Shown here in pieces: positions 46,810 to 59,883 of a stretch of DNA of 64,000 nucleotides. The notes beneath the pieces were generated by a model. That model did no database searches, had not been told where the DNA came from, and was given only the letters and a program-made list of their open reading frames with translations. The DNA is taken from the NCBI GenBank assembly GCA_013420905.1, contig JAAXNY010000014.1, positions 62,001-126,000 of the forward strand. The letters run 5' to 3'. The DNA is from Collybia mongolica (lineage: Eukaryota; Basidiomycota; Agaricomycetes; Agaricales; Clitocybaceae). The translations under genes and the position numbers were made by a program. Each line of letters starts with the position of its first letter. The stretch's first letter is position 1.

Positions 46810-49800
46810 CCTGGATTAGCAGAAAGAAATCCTTCTACAGCTAAGTGCTATTGGGATTTACCATCATTTCAAGCCCATGGTCCCTATGGGTATGTCGTCT
46901 TATACTCAATCTAATCTCCTATATTATTTCGTAAGCGGAGTCCATTGTATGGCTCCACAGTGCTCGGAACCAGAAGTACCAGCCACAGAAGCAGCTTTGA
47001 CGTTTTTAGTGTTGCCTTGTTACTAACTGAATGACAGCAGTGGAATGAGATAAGGTTGGTTTAAAATATCCATCACAATTTGAACACCTGTCCTATATCA
47101 AGTCAATGTCAGCCAATTTCGGCCGTCATGTCTAATCCTCTATTGTTGGTTCTGCAAGTTCATTAATTTCGTCCGAAAAATGCAAACCTAAGCTACGGAA
47201 ATCAGGACAGAGGGGGGGCGGACTCACGAGATAGCAAACTTGGAGTACCCTTTCTAAATTCTGACCGATCTTTACACGGTTGCTGGTCAGGTCAACCGAT
47301 GTCTATGGCAGGTCCAGACCATTGCTGAGAATTCTTCTAATATTATCTGATGCAGTCGTAAGTCGACCCAAGGAGAATCCATGGTGGTTTGGTACTCCCG
47401 ATCATAACTGGTGGCAAGGTTAATGAACGAGGGTGCCGGCGGAGATGTTGACGTTTCTACCGTGAGAACTGGATTGGAATAGATCCATAGATTAACGCTA
47501 GTGAGGAGTTAGAGCTTGACAGAATCACCCTGTACACAACGCTTTCATTCCGTTTGTCAAGAATCTTGCTTGATGTTCCTATCTTGCGGTGAAGTCTGCT
47601 TGGCGTGGACATCGCTGTCAGCAAGAGATGAGCTCATGGGACATACCAATATGATTTGCGGAGAGCACCATAGACTTATTACATCGGAGTGCCTTCCTTT
47701 GGCAGGCGAGTAAGAGTTGGTTGTACATGAGATGACTGTCCACGACAATGCTATGGGCGGCATTCTCCTTGATTTCAAACTCCGAATTTGCGAGCCGAGA
47801 TGTGGTTGCTTTCTCCTCGTCTATGTGAGGTCTCCAGCAGGTATACGCAGGGGTTGTTCCCACCATATAGCCATATGGATGCACAGGTAAGTAGTGTCGT
47901 GATTTCGGTCCTCACATGTCCCTCTCACTCTGCTCTCGCAGTGCCCAGTTCGTGGCGCTTTAGCCTTGAGCTCCAGTGCTAAAAAAAGTGATTGATGCTC
48001 CGGCTTCTCTGCCAACCATCTCACGACCTCCCATAGTTCAGTCCATAAACTGCTCCACTTTCCCAAGGCATATCCGAACTTACAGGTCTAGAAGTACCCA
48101 ACTGCCAAACATCGGCATTACTTTGCACCTACTGATTTTGCATTGATACCTCACCTGCCACATTTGTAATGCTACAGCGTCAACTGGAACGAAGGTCTTC
48201 GTGAGGTGAGGACTGCAAATGACAAAATGACCCATGTGGGTAGGAATTAGATGACGTGGGTGTGGTGTTGGGAGCCATTGAGGGTATACATTTCGTTGTA
48301 TGCCATACGGTGACTTCAGTAAATGAGTACCTGTACACCTTTTCTTTTGCTTTTCCTTCTCCCCTTCTCCCTTCTAATCACTAACCCTCTTCCCATCCTT
48401 TCCACCGTCTCACTTCCATCTCATAACTGCCACTTCTTTTGCACAGGTCCCTTTAACCAATCATCGCCACCTGCACTACTGGTATTCCATGTATGGGTCA
48501 TTGATAAAGCCCCTGCTTCTCCATTGCTATGCTCCTTGTTGTTTTCTCTCCCTCTCCATTTCCTATTCCGCTCCTATTCTTTACTTATACTCCGCCCATT
48601 CATCCTGCGTGCCATACACAGTAGGATGCGACGTATCAAACAAACGTAAATACGAAAAACACAATGTTGATTGGGCATCTGCAGGCATGCCGGGTACGTC
48701 GCCCTTTCTTCCCAACCGTAAATGGGACAGGAGTGGACCGTTTTCCATATCTTCAAGTGGCGTTGGCCAAAACACCGCCAAGAAAAATATCTTCTCCGCG
48801 CGTATACCCAAGAGATAAAGTGTCTGCTGATGAACATATGCGTAGCAATATGTAGCTCGCTCTGAGTACGACTCCTAAGGTAGATTCATTCCACAACCAA
48901 CGCGTTGTGACCTAGTGTGACTCGACGTTACCTGATGTGACCTCCGCCAAATTTCGTCAGCTTAAGTTTGAATATCCCCTCGCCACCTCCCCTCCAGTGT
49001 CTTCAGACAGGGAGTGTGGACATGCTATCAAATCGTAGCGGTGCAATATGCCAGTACCCGACCACTTTGTTCCCATTTGCCAGAACGGCCTTTTGAACAG
49101 CCTTACAATTACATGACTGTTGCTGACTGTTGTTTGCAGTGTCCAATTCCAATCAAAGGAACGTGACCATCGTTGTTTGGTTATGCCATGTTTAGCCATA
49201 CTTTGATTTTGATCCAATTTGTGGACCCCGAGCCTACTGTCCGCCCAGAAGGTTTCCAACCCGTCTCCGACAGTGAACGCTTGTTTAACGTCCGAATTGC
49301 TGCAACATGTATACTCCTCGTTGCTGTCTCTTGGCTTGTAAACAGCACTCTAGAAATCGCTTGCATATGAGGTCGCCCACACGGTGGCAGGTGCCACCCA
49401 GACAACTTGGAATCCAACCCCAAGTTCGGCTGTCTCTTCGTTTGTTTCCTACTTCCCATATACCCACGTTGAATATCACCACCACTGAGGCCAGAACGCA
49501 CCTCTGATGTACTACTACCTTGAACCAGTCGGTCAAGTCAAGATTGATCACCCTTCCTCAGTCCTGCCCCTTCCTGCCACACTCTTGTTACGTGAGTAGC
49601 TTCCTCTTTGCCCTCCTTACTTTGCCTTATACGCTCCTGCGGCCTATGGTTACCCTAACTCATGTGACAGATCAGATGAAGTCGTAACATATAGGTAAAT
49701 CTTCGTTTCTCTCGACCTTCCATGCGTTGGATTAATTTCGGCAAGGAGTATCCTGAACGAACATGTGCGCCCTGTAAGTCCTTTTTCAAGGGAATGGTCG

Positions 49801-50868
49801 CACTTTGTAAATTCCTGTCAATTTTTCTTTCACGTTGCTCAGGACTGCAATACTCGAGTGCGGCTCTCCAATGCTATCACCACATGGAAATAACTCAAAC
49901 CGTGCCTGTTTATCTGAGAATGGTGAGCACTCAACCCGTGATCCTGAGTAAGCTTCACACATGTCAATGACTAACATCAGTTTCTCCAAGGTTTAGTCGA
50001 CCAATAACCTCCCATGCGGATGCGTCAATTATATGTCGCGAATGATCCGTGATTTGGAGCGACTCTAGAGAGATTATAACGTACCCCGGACAACTGACTG
50101 TCACTGGATCTATTTTTAGTTCATTCAGGAACGATATGGGGCGTTGTATAGACCTGGTGGTGGAGGATTTTCGTTTTCATTACAAGAACCATATGGCGCA
50201 AGCACAATCCACACGAGTAAATCCCACCGTTATCTTGCAATTGTACCGGAGCTGGTATGAGAAGCACCTCGTCATACTTGGTCATTTCAACTGATGCTAT
50301 TTAATGGGTCAAAGCCGTATGGATAAACATACCACGAGTCGGACCGCGCGAAAAATCGTACCCCAGTCTGAGGCAATATCACCGTTCAATTTCGACGAAA
50401 GGTGTTAAAGCGGATCATGATCGATGGTTGTCACCATACTGAGCCTCTTGAGTATACAATATCCGACGTCCCTCGTGCTAATCACAAGGGCACGGATAAT
50501 AACGGAAATCCAAGACCGAGCCTCTATCTCAGCTTCTTGATTTTCGTCATGAGCCATACTACCACACGTTAGGGTAATTGAGTCAGGATAAAAATAGTCG
50601 ATCGGTTATTTTTTGCTTGTTCGGCCAACGCAAAGATATGCTTCTATTATTAACAATTCCTCAGGTAAGTTTCCATGTTGAACATGTGCATTTTTTCTCA
50701 TGTTCACCCCAGTTGATCAACATTTGTATTCCGCCCAGCACAGAATTATTTCCGCGGGTTCTACGTCACTGTACACTTAACAAAGCCTTGCTTCTCCTTG
50801 ACAATTGTAGCATATGGGCCACAATGGCGGCATTCTGTCCACAATGGGTCAAGTTAGTGGCATTATCC
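46810..50868. other. 4-kb interval without a recognised gene
   Basis: Frames up to about 109 codons are present. The one at 48323-48649 is CT-rich low complexity. Minus-strand frames at 47884-47618 and 48066-47821 might belong to one spliced gene, but I could not assemble it or recognise a family. Confidence 0.4.
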
Positions 50869-50875
50869 TATAAAG
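50869..50875 (+). promoter_or_regulatory. TATA box of fungalysin gene 1
   Basis: TATAAAG lies in the context CCTATAAAGG, 72 bp before the start codon. The same ten bases occur 77 bp before fungalysin gene 2. Confidence 0.7.
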
Positions 50876-50940
50876 GTACCACATGAATTTTAAAAGGTCA
50901 GCATTCCTGCATTTGCAGACTCGCACACACCTCGCTCACT

Positions 50941-53666
50941 ATGATTGGTTTCAACAAGTTCTTCACCTCTGTGTTCCTCGCAGTCGTCTATGGATCTACT
51001 GCACTAGCGCTAGTTACTGTGCCGGACGTCAAGCACTCCACCCACCGCGTGCGGGAAGTAGCCAAAGGTCTCAAAGTTGTCTCCTTCCACCCCGAATCCT
51101 CATATGAGGTTGGTCACCTACCACCCCTTGGGGGTTGATATGTAAACTTATTTTTCTGTACAGACCTTCGGCAAAGGCATAGATCATCCCCTAACAAAGC
51201 GCGCTGGCTCTACGATAGAAGATTCAACCGTGTCTTTCATCGAGTCTCATCTCAAGGTCAACTCCAGCTCTGTGAAGTACCGCGTTGGCTATTCTGCAGA
51301 GGCCGCGAGCCATGCGTATGTCAGCCAAGTCCACGTAGGTCTTGTTTCGTCAAGTGTCAAACCTTCACGCTGACGTAAAGTCGTAACGGATTAGGACGGG
51401 ATCCCATTTGCCAACGCCGTTGCTAACGTAGCCTTCAATCACGACAATAAGGTACAACCGTTCTCTACTCCTGTTCAAGTGTCAAGTTTGACCAATCGCG
51501 CCTCAGGTCGTTGCATTTGGCTCGTCTTTTGTCACGCCGAGTGAGATGAATGTTCTATGCCACATAAATACTCGTCGTGAATTCGTTAACAGAGAAAATC
51601 GCTTCTTCGAAACCCACGGTTGCTCTTGAAGCCGCAATAACCACTGCCGAGAAAGCTCTTGACGGGACGTTCAACAACCACCCTGCGGCCATCGAATATC
51701 TCGTCAAGGACGATGGATCGGTAGTGTTAGCTCACGTTATCCAAATCCGAAATGAAGCTGCTGGGACATGGTATCAGGCATTCGTCGATGCCCATTCAGG
51801 TGACCTTGTCTCCATCGTCGACTTCGTTACTCAAGCTTCGGTAAGTTCGGGTAGTTTCTTGTTGTCGGACCATTTTAACGCCTCCTACCAGTATCTCGTC
51901 CTCCCCATCACAAAGGAGATCATCCCTCAAGGGTTCGAAACCCTAACTGATCCCCAAGACACAAACGCCTCCCCCTTGGGTTGGCATTCTACCGGGACCA
52001 CCAGCACAACGTAAGTTGTTCTAAAGCAATTGTTTCTGTACCCTCAATGCTAAATATTGCCATTAGTGCAACTGAGTAAGTTACGCTTTAGGCCCCGAAG
52101 TTTGCGCTACGACTAATAGAACAAAGTGGTAACAATATCCTAACCTACAAGACCTCGACTTCCTCCACTACCGGACAGTCATCCGCGGTATTAAACTTCA
52201 TCTATCCCCAAAATGCGACGGCTTCCCCAACTACGACTGCGAACGTTAACGCAGCACGAGTCAATGCCTTCTACGTTGGTAATACCCTCCATGATATCTC
52301 ATATCGGTTAGGATTCCACTTTTGTTCTTCCCTTTAAATTCCCCTGATGTCTTCTCTTTGCCAGTTATGGATTTACCGAGGTCTGTAGGCCATTACACCT
52401 CTGAGTCCCCCTCTCAAATATTATTTCTGCCAGGCTGCATTCAACTTCCAATCCAACAACTTCGGTAAAGGAGGCGCCCAGAATGATCGTGTTACCATCT
52501 CTGTTCAAGATTCTGCGGGAACCAACAATGCTGACTTCTCGACCCCACCTGAGTTCGCATTTCCTCATAGCGATTTTTTATTTGCACTTACATTTATATC
52601 GCCTCAGCGGTCAGTCTGGACACATGAGTGAGTGTTTGGTTGGATTTTTATCAAACTTATCGACGAAAATGTCATCGCAGGGATGTTCTTGTGGACTTTC
52701 ACCTCTGTAAGCCCAGGATTTACACTGATATTTTACTGGACTCATGCGGGCGATAGCCCCAACGCGATGGAGCCCTTGAAAACGATATCGTCTCTCATGA
52801 ATACACGCACGGCATCACCAACAGGATGACTGGTGGAGGATCCGGTCGATGCTTACAGACTACAGAGGCGGGAGGAATGGGAGAAGGTACGCATTCTCTA
52901 GTTCATGCCATCGTCAATCTCATCTTCGGACGCTCTTGTAGGTTGGTCTGATGCCATGGCCGAGTGAGTCATTCTTTCGACGCCCAACGAGTGAACGCTC
53001 ATATCTCCGCTTTTCTCCCTCTTCTATTTAGGTGGACAGAGCACACATCGAGCGCCGTCCCTGATTACGTCCTCGGCCAATATGTCATTGACGACCCCGC
53101 CGGCATCCGAACGCACCCATACTCAACCTCTGCGTATGTACATCACAATCGTATGGTGTCTACAGCTAATCCCTAGGGTATTCAGTTCAGTGAACCCCTT
53201 GCGCTACTCCAGTATCAAGGCTCTGAAAGAAGTCCACAGTAAGATATCACGCTCCAAGGTATTATGTAATCCCTGATCGCGATCTCGACCAGATATCGGA
53301 GAAGTCTGGGCAAATATGCTTCATAACGTCTATGCCAGCCTTGTATCTGCCCACGGATGGTCGTCCACTGCGCGTACTAACCCAGGTGGCTCTGAGGGGA
53401 ACATTGTATACCTCCATCTCTTTATTGATGCGCTCGCCCTCCAACCGTGCAACCCGACATGTATGTACTCCTTTTCTATCAATCGTCCCGGCATTACTCA
53501 CCCATGAACTGCAGTTGTCTCTGCGCGTGATGCCTGGATTCAAGCAGATGCCAACAGGTACGGAGGTGTTAACAGGTGCACACTCTGGAAGGCATTCGCT
53601 AGCCGTGGCTTGGGTGTTGGTGCCGCGAACTTCAATGATAGCAGCGCAATCCCGTCTGATTGTTAA
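50941..53666 (+). CDS. fungalysin (M36 zinc metallopeptidase), copy 1
   Basis: Eighteen exons (50941-51108, 51164-51334, 51395-51451, 51507-51540, 51593-51840, 51892-52010, 52067-52075, 52127-52306, 52365-52380, 52434-52552, 52608-52627, 52681-52706, 52757-52886, 52942-52963, 53032-53133, 53186-53238, 53293-53460, 53515-53666) total 597 residues without a stop. It begins with a signal peptide ([18 protein letters not shown]). The FTP/PepSY-type propeptide follows, then the catalytic domain with HEYTHG (zinc ligands and catalytic Glu) and [10 protein letters not shown] (third ligand). The product is a secreted endoprotease that should self-cleave its propeptide. The 9-base seventh exon is unusual. 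All family landmarks and the Cys-rich end are present, so it is probably active. Confidence 0.9.
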
Positions 53667-54694
53667 AATTTAATGATGTACTATAAGTAGCAGTAAAATG
53701 CCGAACGTTTATCCTCCTTGAGAGATTTGAGTGATCTCAGAAAAATGCGGGTAGATCATTCGTATGGATGACGAACGCTGTGTCGCACAGTTAGACAGCA
53801 CCTTGAGGACTTACCGCGAGCATGACAGGTCTGGCGCCCCTGATAAACATAAATAACTTTGTTCCAGTAATTTTTCGTATGTATGATTGAGTGAGAGTGG
53901 AGTTTTGGAGATAGATGATATCCGCAGAGGAAAGGCCAAGAAAATGGACAACTGGAATGGTAATTCCCAGTTCCTCATTAGATAATTTGATTAAGACTCC
54001 AAAGGAGTATTCGAAAAATGACACAAACGGAAACAGTTGATGAGAACTAAAAAGGTACGATTTGAAGCTATTCGTTCCGATGATAACAGGTACTCATGAG
54101 TTCCATGTTGTGATCCTTATCAGCGAAAACCTCGACTCCAAAGTCTGATTCCCGACATCAAGTCTCTTCAATGGTATTCGTCTATCTTTCTCCTGAAACA
54201 CCTGGGTTATTGCGAGAGCAACGACTAAATTCTTATATCGCATTCTAGTTGCCATTGAATATTCTAAGGACAAATGCCTCATCGAACAAGCCTCCGTCAA
54301 CGGAAAATGAAGTACTTCCCGAGGGTTGAGCGCTGAGCTGGTATGCTGAGGGATACTGCCAGTCGAAAATCGTCTGTGCATAGAGAGGTTTGGAGCCATT
54401 TGCAAGATAGGTCGCTTTAGTTTGTGAACTAGGCTTATATATGGAAACATATCGTGACTTCGTGACAATTCCCGAGGTGATTACCCCCAAGAAAGTCATC
54501 ATAGCTTTAATATACACATGAATAGTGGTCAAATAGAGAATATGTGGGCTGCCAAACTAACTTTTTACCCCATTTCACCCAACTAGAGGCTTTGAGATGA
54601 GGCGCGTGCGTAGTGGCAAACCGAAAGAAGTTTTTCTGAAAACGAACATAGTTGCGGAATCCGGATCGGATCTCGGTAGTTAACCCTTGATTCT
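53667..54694. other. intergenic, no gene seen
   Basis: Only short minus-strand frames (for example 54468-54094) without family features. The stretch separates the first fungalysin from the relic. Confidence 0.45.
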
Positions 54695-55110
54695 CAGCCA
54701 AGGCGTAGAACACCCCCTAATCAATCTCTCTGGGTCTACAATTGAAAATAAAATTGTGCCTTTTATCAAGTCGCGCCTCAAGATCAATTCCGGTTCTTTC
54801 AGACGGAAAATCCTGAAAAACTAGGACGGGATCCCATCTGTCAACACCAAGGCTGACGTGGCCTTCAGTCACCATAACAAGGTACAAAACGCAATCTATC
54901 CTTGTCCGTGGGTAAGACTGGACCACGCGGATTTCGTGTTGCCGCACCTCGGTGATTCATCTTTTACATTTGGTGTGACGTAGACCCTGCTCATGATTGC
55001 AATCAACAGAGACCATCGCTTCTTCGAATCTGCCAGCACTCTTGAAACTGCGATTGCCATCGAAAAGACTCTTAACAAAAGTTATATATCATCATAGAAG
55101 ATGGCCTAGG
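54695..55110 (+). pseudogene. fungalysin propeptide relic
   Basis: Nucleotide blocks match exons 2-5 of the flanking genes in order. They are an ACCCCCTAAT...GGGTCTACAATTGA segment (exon 2), GACGGGATCCCATC...GTCACCATAACAAG (exon 3, with a GTAC donor still visible), a remnant of exon 4, and GAGACCATCGCTTCTTCGAA (exon 5). Frames are broken repeatedly, and no signal peptide or catalytic part remains. It is a third, dead member of the local array. Confidence 0.8.
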
Positions 55111-56102
55111 AGATCTTCCATAGAAACTCGAATCGTACCGCCGTTGATAATTAAGGGAGTGACTATTCTGGTCGCGAACTACACTATAACCCTGGACTTC
55201 CTGAAATCAAATCGGGGAAGTCACAACAAATGAGTAGTTTTATCTACTCTTTCGTCACCCGATCTGATGTTGGGTCATCCAAGACCATTCAAAGATAAAA
55301 AGAAAATTATCCACCTTAAGGCGGCCAACTTAATCTTCACTCGCTGTCATAATGCAAACGTGCATTACCACCAATGAAAATGCGCGCTTAAAGTCTAACG
55401 ATGTCTGAATTATAATTAGTTCACAATATGGTCGATCGGGGTAAGTTCTACGCTCCAGATTAGACTGAACTTGACCTCAACAATATCAAAACTTTCCTCA
55501 AACTAACGCTACCCCTGGGCCCCATGATGAAAAATCTCATGGATTATCAATCTGAAGCATTGTGGCCGTTTATGTATGGTGAGCCTTTGGCGTTTGAATT
55601 GGGATCTGCCAGATAGGACCTAGAGGGGAATTCCATGTCACATCTCTGTCCTTTCAAAAAAGCGTCAGGTGCTCTCGCGGTCGAGCTTAAAGCCAAGTAT
55701 ACGCATCAAGTATATCACCTGACCATGCTCAGTCAACTGTACCACGAGCCATGTTACCATATGTTACGGTGATCACTCAGAGATCAGGTGCCTATATCTG
55801 TTCGCTTCTGTTCCTGTCCTTGGAGATTGCCCGCGCACGTGGAGGCCTTCGGGGTACGAGAAATAAATTTGCAGGAAATATCTAATGCTGGCGTCGCTAT
55901 TCCACTCAATTCTTAAGCATTTTGAGGTCTGTTTCCGTGGTTGACGTTGATACCTATTTCTCATACACCTCAGTCCTCTAACATTAGCAACCCAAAGAGC
56001 ACGAGATCTTTTAGGCTTGGCTTAATCATCTACATCTAGTCAATATAGCTTCCCGTCATCTGTGCATAGCATGCGGTCCATGGCAAGCTCGGCGAATTCC
56101 CC
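55111..56102. other. intergenic, no gene seen
   Basis: There is no recognisable coding sequence. The catalytic half of the relic protease, expected here, was not detected. Confidence 0.45.
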
Positions 56103-56109
56103 TATAAAG
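56103..56109 (+). promoter_or_regulatory. TATA box of fungalysin gene 2
   Basis: TATAAAG in CCTATAAAGG lies 77 bp before the ATG and matches the copy-1 promoter in sequence and spacing. Confidence 0.7.
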
Positions 56110-56179
56110 GCGCTATTTTGTAATTCAGCAATGCGCAAGGTCTCGCTTTACAGATTCGCCCGCACCTTGCCCAAAGTAT

Positions 56180-58936
56180 ATGATGGGTAATCTTAACAAG
56201 TTATTTGGTTCTGTGCTGCTTGCAATCGTCTACGCTTCTACCACGATCGCGCTCGTAGCTGCGCCAGAAAACAAACTTGCCACTCATCGAGCTCTAGTAG
56301 TTGGGAGAGGCCTCAAGATCACGGCATACCATCCGGAATCTTCTTACGAGGTCAGTTATCTATCGTTTCCAGGTTCATAGATTCATACATAGATTTAGTT
56401 TCTTGTTGCAGACCTTTGGCCAAGGCATTGACTATCCTCTTACCAAGTCATCCAGCTCCATGATTGAAGGATCTACCGTGTCTTTCGTTGAATCACACCT
56501 CAACATTAGCTCCAGTGCGGTGAAATTCTGCACAAGCTATTCGGGGGAAACCGCAAGCCACGCATACGTTAGCCAAGTACACGTACGTTTCATTTTTTTT
56601 TCCGACATCAATTACTCGTGCTGACTTCCCTTCTGGAGCATTAGGATGGAATCTTGTTCGCTAATGCCGTGGCTAACGTGGCTTTCAACCGCGAAAACAA
56701 GGTACGAAAAGTACCCTACAATTTACTAAGTGTACAACCCGACGATGGTTTGGACCTCAGGTTGTTGCATTTGGCTCGTCTTTTGTGACTCCAAGTAAGG
56801 TGTCCGCTTGACACAACGGGCGATTTTCTCATCGTTTCTATTAAAAGAGATCATCGCATCTTCGAAGCCCACTGTACCTCTCAAGGCCGCTATCACTATG
56901 GCTTGGCTGAGAAGGCTCTTGACGGGAAGTTCAACGAACATCCGGCGACGGTCGAGTATCTCGTCAAGGACGATGGCTCTGTAGCCTTGACTCATGTTGT
57001 CCAAATCCAAAATGAAGCCGCCGGAACGTGGTATCAAGCGTTTGTTGATGCCCACTCAGGAGATCTTGTCTCCATCGTTGATTTTGTCACTCAAGCGTCC
57101 GTACGTATCAGTCCCTTTCTTCTGGCTTATACTAAGTTTGTGTATTAGTATCTCGCTGTGCCTATTACATCATCGTCCCCCTCTCAAGGGTTCAAAGTCA
57201 TCACTGATCCACAGGACCCAACCGCGTCTCCTTTTGGATGGCATTCTACTGGGACCACCAACTTCACGTACGCAGTTCATAAAAAGTATTTTGAAGTTTG
57301 ATGACACTTCCATTATCACTAGCACGACTAGGTGAGATGTATCGTGTTGCCGTTTGTCTGGAAATTCATTGGGTAAAGTGGTAACAACGTTCAGGTCCCC
57401 ACAACGCCCCAATCGTCCCCAGTTTTGAACTTTATTTATCCCTTGGACCCAGTGGCAGCCCCTACTACAGCTGGAAACATGCATGCCGCAAGGGTCAATG
57501 CTTTTTACGTCGCAAATAGTCTCCACGATCTAGCATATCGGTTCGTAAACTTTGCTCCGTCGCACGTTCACTAAAATTTATTTTTTGTATATCAGCTTTG
57601 GATTTACAGAGGTTGCAATTTTCATTATTTTACTCGTGGTTTGTCACCATTAATTCACTGTCGGCAGTCTGCATTCAATTTCCAAACTAATAATTTCGGT
57701 AAAGGCGGCGCTCAGAACGATCCGGTTACCATCTCTGTTCAAGATCGTGCGGGAACCAACAATGCCGATTTTTCAACCCCTCCCGAGTTTGTAAAACTTT
57801 CGCTTGATTATCTCTAGTTCTTACTACTGTTTTTCCATCTGTTAAGCGGGCAGTCCGGTCGCATGAGCAAGTTGTTAACTAAAATCCGTAAATATGTGTT
57901 TGCTAATAAGTGTTTTCATAGGGATGTTCCTATGGACTTTAACCTCGGTGAGTAGCGTGCTTTTCTGCGCCTACTTGTACACTTATAAGTTATGATGAAT
58001 CAATTCGTTGTACAGCCGCAACGCGACGGAGCGCTGGAAAACGATATTGTCCTTCACGAATATACGCATGGTGTCACTAACAGAATGACTGGCGGAGGAA
58101 CCGGTCGGTGTTTACAGATTACAGAGGCTGGAGGGATGGGCGAAGGTGTATTTCTCCACACATCGTCGCCATTTCTTTATTGTTGATCATCTCCATAGGT
58201 TGGTCCGACGCGATGGCCGAGTCAGTCGCTACTGTGCGCTCTTCTGATTGAACGCTTACATCCGGATTTTCTGTCTAGCTTGATATCACACACCTCAAGT
58301 GCAGTCCCCGACTATATCCTGTGCCAATATGTCACCAACAGCCTGGCTGGAATCCGAACTCACCCATACTCCACCTCTGCGTATGTGTTTTGTAGCTGTA
58401 AGAGTACAAGCCAATAAGACTATTACATCTAGATCGATAAACCCCCTGCGCTATTCTAGTATCAAGGCTCTGAACGAGGTCTACAGTAAGCTATCGTTCC
58501 TCTAGGTTTATGAAGTTCAAAACTCAATCACAATAGACATAGGAGAGGTTTGGGCTAACACCCTCCATAACGTTTACGCCGCACTTGTTGCTGCAACGGG
58601 CTGGAACTGGAATCTCCTCTTTGGAACAACTAACCCTCCGCCTGTTCCTGGTGGCGGTAGTGGAGGAAATTACGTCTTCCTCCATCTCTTCATCGATGCC
58701 CTCGCCCTCCAGCCATGTAATCCAACCTGTACGTACCTCGTCTCGTATGGTGTACAAGACTCTTGGCTAATACACGAAATTCAGTTGTCTCTGCACGTGA
58801 CGCCTGGATTCAAGCTGATGCTAATAGGTATGCAGGCACTAATAAGTGTACTCTCTGGAGGGCATTTGCTAGTCGTGGTCTGGGTGTCGGGGCTGCTAAC
58901 TTCGTTGATAGCAGTACAGTCCCCGCAGGCTGCTAA
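56180..58936 (+). CDS. fungalysin (M36 zinc metallopeptidase), copy 2
   Basis: Eighteen exons mirror copy 1: 56180-56350, 56412-56582, 56645-56701, 56761-56794, 56850-57100, 57149-57267, 57323-57331, 57379-57540, 57596-57611, 57668-57786, 57847-57866, 57922-57947, 58016-58145, 58199-58220, 58279-58380, 58433-58485, 58537-58728, 58785-58936, total 601 residues. HEYTHG and EGWSDAMAE are intact. The start at 56180 gives a signal peptide ([18 protein letters not shown]). Exon 5 has a net +5 indel near 56897 relative to copy 1. The frame closes only if splicing uses the second AG (56848-56849), changing about 18 propeptide residues. Intron 11 has a GC donor (57867). Relative to copy 1, exon 8 lost six codons and exon 17 gained eight, including a Gly-rich stretch. 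It is possibly functional and possibly a young pseudogene. Confidence 0.78.
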
Positions 58937-59883
58937 ACCCACTTGTTAATATAAGTTGAATGTAGTTGTGCGGTCTAAGTATTATCTTGGCATTGAATCG
59001 GATGTTGAAGGGGAAATGGTTTCGGGAATTGTTGCGTGTTGGCCGATGAGAAGTTGGTCTCGAGGTAACTTGAGGTACGCTACCTACTCTTCTTTGATAG
59101 TGAAGACGGGAACGATTGGGAAGCGAAGTCAAGGCACAATGCGCGTGCTTGAACCAGTCAGCTGATCGCGCTCAACACCCACGTGATTAGTAACCTAGTC
59201 ATTCTTTCCAAGTCAAGGATTCACAACTCTCTCAAAAGTCCATTGATCGTTCATCATTTGCCAGTCAGGACGCTCTATATACTCTATAGATGAGGTAAGA
59301 GCTCCTGTTGAACCTATAAGTCATAGCAGCTTGGGCGGCTTTAGAGATATTCGGCATGATAAAAAATGGACCGAGGTATGCATACATCGTACATGAATAG
59401 CCACGATGCAGCACTCCATGTCATGCCATACAGCCTCAAAAATCATGATTACCAGGTGAAATCACCCCAAGCTACCCCTCAATGAATACCTCGGTAGATA
59501 GACGCATTTTTTATGCTAGAGATCTACCTGCCTGACTATGGTTGTAAAGCACAACCCTGAAGGGCTCTTTTGAAGTGTCTTTCTCAAGGCTACTAGTTGA
59601 TTGTTATCGTCGTCGTCACTCTTCCAGTTGCCAACACCGTCAGCTGGCCTCTGAGCGGCTCGGTTGTCAAATTCCCGGTGCCGGCGTGACCCCGGCTATC
59701 GATGATCGGGATAAAAAGAACGGGAAGCGAGCCTTTCTGGGGCATGCATATGCAGTCATGACCAAGCCCATGCGAGCGCAGAATTTGGCTTCATTTGTTG
59801 CCAAAGGTTGTCCTCCATCCAAGCCATCGATCCCACGCCTTCCCTTCTTACGCTCACTATCAACCATTTCGACCCCATTAACA
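58937..59883. other. intergenic, possible promoter of the reductase gene
   Basis: The frame of the reductase extends upstream to 59575, but the upstream part lacks homology, so ATG 59884 was chosen. No other gene was seen. Confidence 0.45.

Noticed and set aside
48323..48649. Plus-strand frame rich in Leu, Phe, Pro and Ser
   Set aside because: It reflects a CT-rich stretch and has no consistent membrane-protein pattern or homology.
59575..59883. Upstream extension of the reductase frame to 59575
   Set aside because: No similarity to the family, and the usual start (MSSLDSVQ...) is at 59884. It could be leader sequence.
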